6,837 nucleotides of DNA, taken from contig JANMZO010000172.1 in NCBI GenBank assembly GCA_031383405.1, positions 1 through 6,837 on the forward strand. Reading direction: 5' to 3'. Shown piece after piece: positions 1-5,204 of the stretch. Numbering within the stretch: the stretch's first letter is position 1; each line of letters begins with the position of its first letter. Under the pieces are notes generated by a model. It ran no database searches and had not been told where the DNA came from. It was given only the letters and a program-made list of their open reading frames with translations. Both the position numbers and the translations under genes were made by a program. This stretch comes from JANMZO01 sp031383405. GTDB lineage: Bacteria; Actinomycetota; Acidimicrobiia; Acidimicrobiales; JANYDT01.

Positions 1-96
1 GGCTGGTGACAGGACGTTGGCGGCTTCCGCGGGCCTCATTTGCCGATAGTACCACGAATAAGATGTCTGTGTCGTTTGCTACGTCTGAAGCGAATA

Positions 97-125
97 TTGC
101 GAATCTTCCCAGACTCGGGCACAAT
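97..125 (+). promoter_or_regulatory. Candidate promoter of the toxin-antitoxin pair (leaderless start)
   Basis: A -35-like TTGCGA (97-102) and a -10-like CACAAT (120-125) are separated by exactly 17 bases. Each matches four of six consensus positions, including the important A and final T of the -10 box. The -10 box ends six bases before the ATG at 132, so transcription would begin at or next to the start codon and give a leaderless mRNA. The ATG has no properly spaced Shine-Dalgarno sequence: GGGGA lies only one base upstream. Leaderless mRNAs are common in actinobacteria. The promoter is inferred from sequence alone. Confidence 0.45.
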
Positions 126-131
126 GGGGAC

Positions 132-602
132 ATGACACGCACAGCGCTCCGAGAGATCGAACTCCCCGACCAGCTTGAAGCGACCCAGGCCGCCGACGCG
201 GTTGTCCAGCTCGCAGCCTTCCTCCGCTCGCACCCAACCCCTACGACCCGAGTCCAGCTCGTTTCCGACACGCCGGATGGAACGACCACGATCGTGGTCC
301 CGTCGGTCGCGTTCGGGTTCTTCGTTGACGTCCTGACCGAGCTGGCGAACGGTAACGCCGTAACGGTCGCTCCCGTGTCAGCCGAGCTCACGACCCAGCA
401 AGCAGCGGACTTGCTGAATGTCAGCAGACCCTTCCTCCTGAAGCTGTTGAATGACCGAGCAATCCCGTACCGTCGGGTCGGGAACCGCCGAAAGCTCCTC
501 CTGGCTGATGTGCTCACGTACCGTTCGAAGAACGAAGCGCTTAGACGTGAAATCGCAGACGAGCTGACTCTCGAAGCCCAAACGCTCGGTCTCGAGTACT
601 GA
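132..602 (+). CDS. HTH (excisionase/MerR-like) antitoxin partner of a PIN toxin
   Basis: This 156-residue protein is the likely antitoxin of the PIN-domain toxin encoded 10 bases downstream. It should bind and neutralise the toxin and repress its own promoter. Residues about 1-83 form a non-HTH region, probably the toxin-contact part, ending in a hydrophobic stretch (VVPSVAFGFFVDVLTELANG) followed by AVTVAPVSAE. Residues about 87-131 form an excisionase-type winged HTH: LTTQQAADLLNVSRPFLLKLL, then IPYRRVGNRRKLLLADVL. The order is therefore N-terminal partner domain and C-terminal DNA-binding domain. This architecture is familiar from bacterial excisionase-family antitoxins paired with PIN proteins. 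The ATG at 132 was chosen over an in-frame ATG at 6 because it fits the promoter and the family N-terminus; the upstream 42 residues look non-coding. Antitoxin function is inferred from family and gene pairing. Confidence 0.85.
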   Translation: MTRTALREIELPDQLEATQAADAVVQLAAFLRSHPTPTTRVQLVSDTPDGTTTIVVPSVAFGFFVDVLTELANGNAVTVAPVSAELTTQQAADLLNVSRPFLLKLLNDRAIPYRRVGNRRKLLLADVLTYRSKNEALRREIADELTLEAQTLGLEY

Positions 603-612
603 TCGAACGCTC

Positions 613-1176
613 GTGGCTTTCGTCGCGCTGTTCGATGCGAACGTGCTCTATCCAGGGTCGCTCCGAGACTTGGTTGTCCGTCTCGGGCAAACCGGACTGT
701 TTCGCGCCCGATGGACTGAACAGATCCTCGACGAAGCATTCGGTGCAATCGTTCGGAACCAGCCAGAACTAGAGGGGATGCTGGTTCGGACCCGGGAGCT
801 GATGAACGGTGCCATCGACGATGTCCTCGTGTCTGGCTACGAGCCTCTCATCGCAGGGCTCTCGCTACCGGACCCCGACGACCGACACGTGTTCGCCGCT
901 GCGATCTGCGCTGGCGCGCAAGTGATCGTGACAAACAACATTAAGGACTTCCCGGCCGATCGGCTGGCCCCGTTCGGCATCGAATCCCAGACGCCCGATG
1001 AGTTCGTGCTTCACCTCATCGACCTTGCCCCAGGTCGCGTCATCACTGTGATCGACCACCAAGCCGCCGCCTTGAAGAATCCGCCGATGTCAGTCGAGGA
1101 CCTCCTCACGCGGCTACGAACAGTTGGTCTTCCTCGATCAGTCGCCATCGTCCGGCAGCAACTTCGATCCACCTGA
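613..1176 (+). CDS. PIN-domain ribonuclease toxin (VapC-like)
   Basis: This 187-residue protein has a PIN domain, a metal-dependent endoribonuclease fold used by VapC-type toxins to cut RNA. The visible acidic residues fit the active site: D8 in FDANVLYP, E36/E41 in the helix WTEQILDEAF, D88-D90 in LPDPDDRHVFAAAI, and N109/D112 in VTNNIKDFP. After the PIN core come about 60 residues (PDEFVLHLIDL, LKNPPMSVEDLL, VGLPRSVAIVRQQL), a tail familiar from full-length members of this PIN family, so the gene looks intact. It starts with GTG, 10 bases after the antitoxin stop and without a clear Shine-Dalgarno sequence, so translation is probably coupled to the antitoxin. Its last 39 bases overlap the end of the convergent integrase gene. 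RNase toxicity is inferred from the family. Confidence 0.87.
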   Translation: MAFVALFDANVLYPGSLRDLVVRLGQTGLFRARWTEQILDEAFGAIVRNQPELEGMLVRTRELMNGAIDDVLVSGYEPLIAGLSLPDPDDRHVFAAAICAGAQVIVTNNIKDFPADRLAPFGIESQTPDEFVLHLIDLAPGRVITVIDHQAAALKNPPMSVEDLLTRLRTVGLPRSVAIVRQQLRST

Positions 1177-2346
1177 CCGAGGCCCCGGTTCGTCGACGCT
1201 CCCTGGTCGACGATCTGTGACGAGTTCGTCGAGCTGGTCAGTGAGGCGCTGTTGGGCGCCTTCGAAGAGGTGGCCATAGACGTTCATCGTCACGCCGATC
1301 TCGCTGTGACCCATGCGCTCGCTGATCGCTTTCGGGTGGGCGCCAAGCTCGATCAGAAGCGAGGCGTGACTGTGGCGAAGGTCGTAGGGGCGGAAGCGTG
1401 GAAGCCCGGATGCTCTCCTCGCACGGTCGACGATCTTCCAGACCCTGTTGTCCGTCATGGGACTGCCGAGCCGGGATACGAAGAAGCGATCGCCGGGGCC
1501 GAGCGCAACTCCCTCCTTGGTCTGACGCGCGGCCGCACCGGCGAGCAAGTCGTCGACGAGCCAAGCCGGGATCGGTATCGTCCGCTGTCCGCTCGCGGTC
1601 TTTGGGCCCTTCACGACGAGTTCGCCTTTGACCCACATCTGGACTTCGGTGATGGTGATGGTCTTGCGGAAGCTGTCGAGGTCGCAAAGGCGAAGCCCGC
1701 AGAGCTCAGACGTTCGTAGCCCGGCAAGGACTAGCAGCCACACCGCTGGACGGAACCATTCGTCGGTATGAGCCACGAGATGATGCACTTGATCCATCGT
1801 CAGGATGGTTGGCCGCGCTCGTCGAACGGTGATGGCGTGCTGCGTGGCGGGGTTCTCCGTGAGCACCTTGCCTCGAATCGCGGTCTTGAAAATCAGCGAG
1901 AGGACAGAGACCGTGTGGCGGATCGTCTTCGGGGACAGTTCCTCGTCAGTGAGTTTGTTGATGAACAACTCGACGTCCATCCATGTGATCGTCCCGATAG
2001 GACGGCGCCCAAGACCCGGGAGGATGTACAGCCGGAGCATGCGCTCATACGCCCGCCGTGTAGAGGGCGAGAGTCGGGCTGTGGTCTCGTACCAGAGGTC
2101 CGCCCAGTTGGCGAGCGGCAAGCGCCGCTGCTCGGGATCGGTCCAGTCGCCGGCGCGCAATGAGACCTGATTGTCCGCAAGGAACTGCTCGGCGTCTGCT
2201 TTGCGATCGAAAGTCTTCGAGCGGGTTCCGCCATCCGGGTCTCGGTAGCGGGCTCGCCACGTCGTGTTGCGGGATGGCTTCTTTGTGCGTTTGCCCGACG
2301 TCGGGTCAACGACCCACGTGTACTTCATCGGCTCAACGGAGGCCAT
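1138..2346 (-). CDS. int: Tyrosine recombinase/integrase of a mobile element
   Basis: The 402-residue site-specific recombinase would integrate and excise the element by strand exchange through a covalent tyrosine intermediate. The N-terminus (about residues 25-75, TWRARYRDPDGG to VSLRAGDW) resembles an arm-type DNA-binding domain. Residues about 80-165 form the SAM-like core-binding domain (TARLSPSTRRAYERMLRLYI). The catalytic domain follows, with R211 (LAGLRTSEL), K249 (KGPKTASGQRTIPI), R324 (PYDLRHSHASLL), H347 (MGHSEIGVTM) and nucleophile Y357 (NVYGHLF). The usual first histidine of the HxxR box is Y321. The ATG at 2346 was chosen because GGAGG lies four bases upstream; a TTG six codons earlier is a weaker alternative. 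Length and motifs are complete. It is the last gene of the minus-strand array and overlaps the 37-residue ORF upstream by 14 bases. Confidence 0.93.
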   Translation of the reverse strand: MASVEPMKYTWVVDPTSGKRTKKPSRNTTWRARYRDPDGGTRSKTFDRKADAEQFLADNQVSLRAGDWTDPEQRRLPLANWADLWYETTARLSPSTRRAYERMLRLYILPGLGRRPIGTITWMDVELFINKLTDEELSPKTIRHTVSVLSLIFKTAIRGKVLTENPATQHAITVRRARPTILTMDQVHHLVAHTDEWFRPAVWLLVLAGLRTSELCGLRLCDLDSFRKTITITEVQMWVKGELVVKGPKTASGQRTIPIPAWLVDDLLAGAAARQTKEGVALGPGDRFFVSRLGSPMTDNRVWKIVDRARRASGLPRFRPYDLRHSHASLLIELGAHPKAISERMGHSEIGVTMNVYGHLFEGAQQRLTDQLDELVTDRRPGSVDEPGPRSGGSKLLPDDGD

Positions 2347-2446
2347 GGTGCCTCCGTTCTGCAACGGTTCGAAACTTGTTGTGCTGCAGAGGTTCAGGCG
2401 AAAGGAACGAGCCGGCCTGACAACGGCGACGACACAACTTCGTCAT
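2333..2446 (-). CDS. Small 37-residue ORF bridging xis and int (unknown function)
   Basis: I do not recognise this small ORF. It begins MTKLCRRRCQAGSFLSPEP and ends RTVAERRHHGLR. It is strongly basic and has a CRRRC pair close to the start, with no membrane segment. Support comes from the start signal: AAGGAG lies five bases upstream of the ATG (complement of 2452-2457). Position also helps: it fills the 124-base space between xis and int, starts 24 bases after the xis stop, and ends 14 bases inside int, so translation could pass from xis through it to int. It could encode a small accessory DNA-binding or regulatory peptide. It could also be a translated leader that controls integrase synthesis. 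A chance ORF is still possible at this length. Confidence 0.45.
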   Translation of the reverse strand: MTKLCRRRCQAGSFLSPEPLQHNKFRTVAERRHHGLR

Positions 2447-2451
2447 CGCAG

Positions 2452-2457
2452 CTCCTT
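2452..2457 (-). promoter_or_regulatory. Shine-Dalgarno of the small xis-int ORF
   Basis: On the minus strand this reads AAGGAG, followed by five bases (CTGCG) and an ATG at 2446. It is one of the best ribosome-binding sites in the window and the main reason to treat the 37-residue ORF as possibly translated. Confidence 0.5.
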
Positions 2458-2470
2458 AAAGAGATGCATC

Positions 2471-2686
2471 TCAGCGTACTTGTCGAGACGGCGTTGTGCC
2501 ATCCGTAAGCAACTCGGCCAACGCACTCTCCGGGATCCGGACGTGGCGGCCCAGGCGCACCACTCTGACGCGGCGTTGGAACACGCAGCGCTCAACGAAC
2601 CGCAACGGAACGTTGAGCTGCTCCGCCGCTTCGGCCTTCGTGTAGAGCCGTTCGACTTCGACTAACTGAGATCGCTTGTTGGGCAT
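2471..2686 (-). CDS. xis: Excisionase-like HTH DNA-binding protein (Xis/recombination directionality factor)
   Basis: The 71-residue protein is almost entirely one excisionase-type winged HTH. Residues 14-60 read LYTKAEAAEQLNVPLRFVER, then VRVVRLGRHVRIPESALAELL. Such proteins bend DNA at the attachment site and bias the integrase towards excision; many also act as repressors. The ATG at 2686 has AGGAG five bases upstream, embedded in the end of the preceding hydrolase gene, whose stop lies only two bases before this start. This argues for coupled translation with the hydrolase. The integrase lies downstream in the same orientation, separated by a small ORF, which supports the Xis role. A simple transcriptional regulator of the same fold cannot be excluded. 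Confidence 0.82.
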   Translation of the reverse strand: MPNKRSQLVEVERLYTKAEAAEQLNVPLRFVERCVFQRRVRVVRLGRHVRIPESALAELLTDGTTPSRQVR

Positions 2687-2688
2687 GG

Positions 2689-3729
2689 TCACTCCTGGGG
2701 TTGGACGAGGCGGCGGACGGTTTGGATGCGGTCGAATGGGATGGGGCGGAGGGAGATGACGTCGCCGGTTTTGGGAGCGACGATCCAGTGGGTGGCGCTG
2801 ATGGCGATGCCGACGTGGCCGTTGTCGTGAACGGGCACCGAGCCGCGGTGGAAGATGAGGTCGCCGGCTCGGATTGGTTCGGTTCGCCAGTTGATGGCGC
2901 GGCCGTACTGGGCTTGTGAGGCGGAGGAGTGCGGGAGGTTGATGCCGATGGTTTGGTATGCGCGCAGAGTGAGTCCGGAGCAGTCGAAGACGTCGGGGCC
3001 CGAGCCTCCCCAGACGTACGGTTTGCTGAGTTGTGCTTGGGCGTAGGCGATGACGGGTGCGATGTCGGCGGGTATCTCGCCGCCGATGCCCATGACTCCT
3101 CCGCCTCCGGGGAGGTTGCATCCGTCGATGGGGAGCACACCTCCGGCGAGTTGGCGGTAGGTGTCGAGCCATTTCGTTTGGTACTGGCGGACGGTTTGGT
3201 TGTTGCCGTATTCGGGGTGCGGGATGCGGTCGAGCCAAGACGGGTCGCCGAGTGCTGCGGGGTAGTACCAACCGATTGGTGCGCCGGAGAGTCCCCACCG
3301 GCGAAGGATCGGTTCGGCGAGGATGCGGGCTCGTTCGTCTTGGATTGCAGGTGGTGCCATCCACGCGGAGGGGTAACCGCCGTAGTTGTTCCACGTCGAG
3401 TCGATGAATTGGTAGGCCCCGGATGCGGAACCTTTGTTGGCGTGCGCGGTGTAGCTGTTGGCGGACTCGACCTGGCGAATGGTTGCGAGGACGAGTTCGA
3501 TCGAAACGGTCCCTGGCCCTTCCGGCGAGGGTTCCTCGTCAGGAACTGTCGTGTCGGTGCCGGGTGCGGTCGTGTCGGGGGTTGAGGGGATGACGATGCA
3601 GTTCGCGTCGCCGGTGTTGGCGCCGGCGACGGTTCCCCGTAGGAACAGCACTACGAGCTGCGCGGTCCCGGCGAGGAGGAGCAGCGGGAGCACGGCGGCG
3701 AGGCCGACGAGCGCGGCGGTTCGCTTCAC
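2689..3729 (-). CDS. Secreted bifunctional lytic transglycosylase - NlpC/P60 (C40) peptidoglycan hydrolase
   Basis: This 346-residue envelope protein probably cuts both glycan strands and peptide stems so that a transfer apparatus can cross the wall. Residues 6-30 form a hydrophobic anchor or uncleaved signal, followed by a Thr/Pro/Asp/Glu-rich linker (48-73). A lysozyme-like transglycosylase domain follows at about 76-200, with likely catalytic E88 (RQVESANSY) and SASGAYQFIDSTWNNYGGYP. A Gly-rich hinge (208-217) leads to an NlpC/P60 domain at about 223-345: PYVWGGSGPDVFDCSGL with C250, HSSASQAQYG, AGDLIF and GHVGI with H305. The position usually held by the third catalytic His, Asn, Gln or Glu, 12 residues after H305, is V317 (WIVAPKTGDV). 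The GTG start shares a GTGA overlap with the upstream lipoprotein stop. A VirB1-like role is inferred from the context of xis, int and SAF-protein genes. Confidence 0.88.
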   Translation of the reverse strand: MKRTAALVGLAAVLPLLLLAGTAQLVVLFLRGTVAGANTGDANCIVIPSTPDTTAPGTDTTVPDEEPSPEGPGTVSIELVLATIRQVESANSYTAHANKGSASGAYQFIDSTWNNYGGYPSAWMAPPAIQDERARILAEPILRRWGLSGAPIGWYYPAALGDPSWLDRIPHPEYGNNQTVRQYQTKWLDTYRQLAGGVLPIDGCNLPGGGGVMGIGGEIPADIAPVIAYAQAQLSKPYVWGGSGPDVFDCSGLTLRAYQTIGINLPHSSASQAQYGRAINWRTEPIRAGDLIFHRGSVPVHDNGHVGIAISATHWIVAPKTGDVISLRPIPFDRIQTVRRLVQPQE

Positions 3730-4223
3730 AGGTACCCGATCGCGATGACATCCCAGCGGTCGGGGCCGTGGAACAGTTCGACGCGCAGACCGATGGGTTC
3801 GATGTCTGGTTCGCCGGTAGTCGGTTCGAAGGCTAGGGACACTGCGACGGTCGCTCGGTCGGCGGACTCGGCGAGAACGGTGCTCTGGATGACGTGTCCG
3901 CCAGCGACGACACCTGACCAGAGGTCCGCGGCGGGAACGGTCCCGGCGCTGACACCGGTGATGAGCTGATCGACAACCCGGGTCGCAGCGGTCGACGAGT
4001 CCATAGCAACTACCGGTGGCGTTGGCTGAGATCCGCCGATCGCCGTGGACGGTTCCACAGTCGAGGCGGTCGGCGCGCTGGTCGTCGACGCGGCGCCGAT
4101 CGTCGTCGTCACCTTCGTCTGAGGTGTCGTTGGGGGTGTTGCCGACCGCTCGTCGTGTCGTGGTGCTCGGCTGCAACTCGTGGTGAGCGTCAGGATGAGG
4201 AGTGCTGCGGCACGGTTTCGCAT
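3726..4223 (-). CDS. Small lipoprotein-like secreted protein, possible NTF2-like domain
   Basis: The product has 165 residues and no name I recognise. It starts MRNRAAALLILTLTTSCSRA: a short basic end, a hydrophobic segment and a lipobox-like TTSC with Cys17, although position -3 is Thr and so not ideal. A Thr/Ser/Pro-rich linker (about 29-70) follows. The folded C-terminal part (about 76-165) ends RVELFHGPDRWDVIAIGYL, a strand-turn-strand ending typical of NTF2-like secreted domains; that fold is inferred. The ATG at 4223 was chosen because it places the signal segment at the N-terminus; longer in-frame starts add about 60 unconvincing residues. No strong Shine-Dalgarno is visible. It is first in the minus-strand array and overlaps the hydrolase start by 4 bases, so it may partner the hydrolase in the envelope. 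Confidence 0.75.
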   Translation of the reverse strand: MRNRAAALLILTLTTSCSRAPRHDERSATPPTTPQTKVTTTIGAASTTSAPTASTVEPSTAIGGSQPTPPVVAMDSSTAATRVVDQLITGVSAGTVPAADLWSGVVAGGHVIQSTVLAESADRATVAVSLAFEPTTGEPDIEPIGLRVELFHGPDRWDVIAIGYL

Positions 4224-4282
4224 GAACAGGTACTCGTCGTGCGGGGGGTCGCTGCGAACTTTTTGGATTTCTGTTGTCGCAT

Positions 4283-4296
4283 CACGCTTTCGCGTG
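4283..4296. promoter_or_regulatory. Perfect hairpin with GAAA tetraloop (minus strand) in the divergent region
   Basis: CACGC and GCGTG form a perfect 5-bp stem around four bases. Read on the minus strand the loop is GAAA closed by C-G, a very stable GNRA tetraloop, and it lies 59 bases before the lipoprotein ATG. Read on the plus strand it lies 26 bases before the ATG at 4323. No T-run follows on either strand, so it is not a standard terminator. It may be a 5' leader structure or a DNA operator. Confidence 0.4.
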
Positions 4297-4309
4297 GCGA
4301 ATGAGAGAT

Positions 4310-4325
4310 GGAGGAACCCACGATG
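4310..4325 (+). promoter_or_regulatory. Strong Shine-Dalgarno and alternative ATG upstream of the secreted protein
   Basis: GGAGG at 4310-4314 is followed by eight bases and an ATG at 4323. It is a textbook start site and is in frame, without stops, with the secreted-protein gene called from 4560. If used, it adds 79 residues before the hydrophobic segment and turns the product from a secreted protein into a membrane protein with a cytoplasmic N-terminus. The start at 4560 has only a weak GA-rich stretch upstream. Confidence 0.45.
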
Positions 4326-4559
4326 ACCAACCGCCCCGTAGTTCAAATTGACTATTTCTCGACCTTCGAAGGTGAAGCTCTGTTCAACCCTGAATCCGAC
4401 CACTTAGAGTGTTCATATGTGCGGTTACCAAGTGCGGAGGCGGCAAGCCTGCGGCCGGTTGGTGGCCTCGTGCTGGGCTGTCGAGGGGTGCGGACGTTGG
4501 TGCGCCGAGGCGTGACGGGCTCGGTATCGACCGGGTCCAGAGGCGGTAGTCGGTTGACC

Positions 4560-5204
4560 ATGCATGCCCGCGTGGCGATCGCATTGCTCGCTATCGGGGT
4601 ACTTTCATCGGGCTTTTCGGAAGCCAGCGCGGCGACCAAGACGACCAAGGCGGCTTCGAAGACGACCGCGAAGCGCAAGGCGCCCGCTCGTCCAACAACA
4701 ACGGTCAAGCGGGCGACCACCACATTGGCGACCGCAACACGGCCGAGCACGACCGCGCCGAGGTTGTCGGCGGAAGCGCAGGCGGTGCTGTCGGGCTACG
4801 AGGCGTACTTGGTCGTGTTCGCCGCTGCGGCGGGTGAACCAGAACGTGCCGAAGCGATTCTGCCGTCGGGCGTCACTGGCGACGCGTTGGCCCGGTTGAT
4901 CGACATCGCCCGCTACGACATCTCCCAGGCCCAGTACTGGGACGGTAAGCGCGCAGACATCATCTCAAAGCCACGGGTCCAGTCAATCGGCGAGAGCCGC
5001 GCCACGATTCGAGACTGTCGTCAGGTCGGCGGAGTGCTGCGGAAGCGTGCGACGAATGAAGTGGTGAGCGGATCGACAGAACCCGACGTTGACGATCTCA
5101 TCGTTGACCTCGTCAAAATCGACGGTCGCTGGGTGGTCACCCGCACCGACCGCACCAACACCGTGGAGGGGAAGAGCACGTGCGCCGCCGCATCATCACC
5201 ATGA
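4560..5204 (+). CDS. Secreted or membrane-anchored protein, possible NTF2/VirB8-like domain
   Basis: From the ATG at 4560 the product has 214 residues. I do not recognise a named family. Residues 1-24 look like a signal peptide or anchor (MHARVAIALLAIGVLSSGF, then ASA before AT). Residues 25-66 are a Lys/Thr/Ala/Pro-rich linker. Residues about 69-200 look like one folded domain: helices (AEAQAVLSGYEAYLVVFAAA, DALARLIDIARYDISQAQYW), then strands ending VDDLIVDLVKIDGRWVVTR. That layout fits an NTF2-like fold, which is also the fold of VirB8-type conjugation proteins; this is inference. C153 and C208 could pair. An ATG at 4323 with a much better ribosome-binding site would give a 293-residue form with a cytoplasmic N-terminus, which would suit a VirB8-like anchor. 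The gene end overlaps the next gene by 25 bases. Confidence 0.72.
   Translation: MHARVAIALLAIGVLSSGFSEASAATKTTKAASKTTAKRKAPARPTTTVKRATTTLATATRPSTTAPRLSAEAQAVLSGYEAYLVVFAAAAGEPERAEAILPSGVTGDALARLIDIARYDISQAQYWDGKRADIISKPRVQSIGESRATIRDCRQVGGVLRKRATNEVVSGSTEPDVDDLIVDLVKIDGRWVVTRTDRTNTVEGKSTCAAASSP

Larger units (their letters stand above)
4224..4559. promoter_or_regulatory. Divergent intergenic region between the two operons
   Basis: This 336-base stretch separates the minus-strand lipoprotein-hydrolase-xis-int array from the plus-strand secreted/SAF genes, so it should hold both promoters. Its left and middle part (about 4255-4430) is less GC-rich than the flanking genes, as expected for promoter DNA. 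It contains the hairpin at 4283-4296 and a strong Shine-Dalgarno with an ATG at 4323 that is in frame with the downstream gene. I could not find a convincing -35/-10 pair on either strand: TTGACT at 4348-4353 has no matching -10 box. Confidence 0.5.

Noticed and set aside
1177..1260. Terminator between the convergent PIN and integrase genes
   Set aside because: The genes overlap, and no GC stem followed by a T-run was seen on either strand near their ends.
1252..1719. Long plus-strand open frame opposite the integrase gene
   Set aside because: It is antisense to a well-supported integrase, has no family resemblance or ribosome-binding site, and long open shadow frames are expected in GC-rich DNA.
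2367..2374. GGTTCGAA resembling a tRNA T-arm, as a possible attP in the xis-int spacer
   Set aside because: No T-stem pairing or acceptor stem surrounds it, and similar TTCGAA strings occur within coding sequence elsewhere in the window, so it cannot be called an attachment site.
2929..3585. Long plus-strand open frame opposite the hydrolase gene
   Set aside because: It is the shadow of the NlpC/transglycosylase coding strand; the antisense translation has no domain.
3730..4176. N-terminal extension of the hydrolase frame up to 4176
   Set aside because: It overlaps the lipoprotein-like gene in another frame, reads as low-complexity Arg-rich sequence, and the GTG at 3729 directly precedes the hydrophobic anchor.
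4348..4353. TTGACT as a -35 box for the plus-strand operon
   Set aside because: The sequence 16-18 bases downstream (around GGTGAA) does not resemble a -10 box.
4417..4515. Cys-rich 32-residue plus-strand ORF (five Cys)
   Set aside because: It has no good ribosome-binding site and lies in the frame shadow of the 4323 extension; too short to support.
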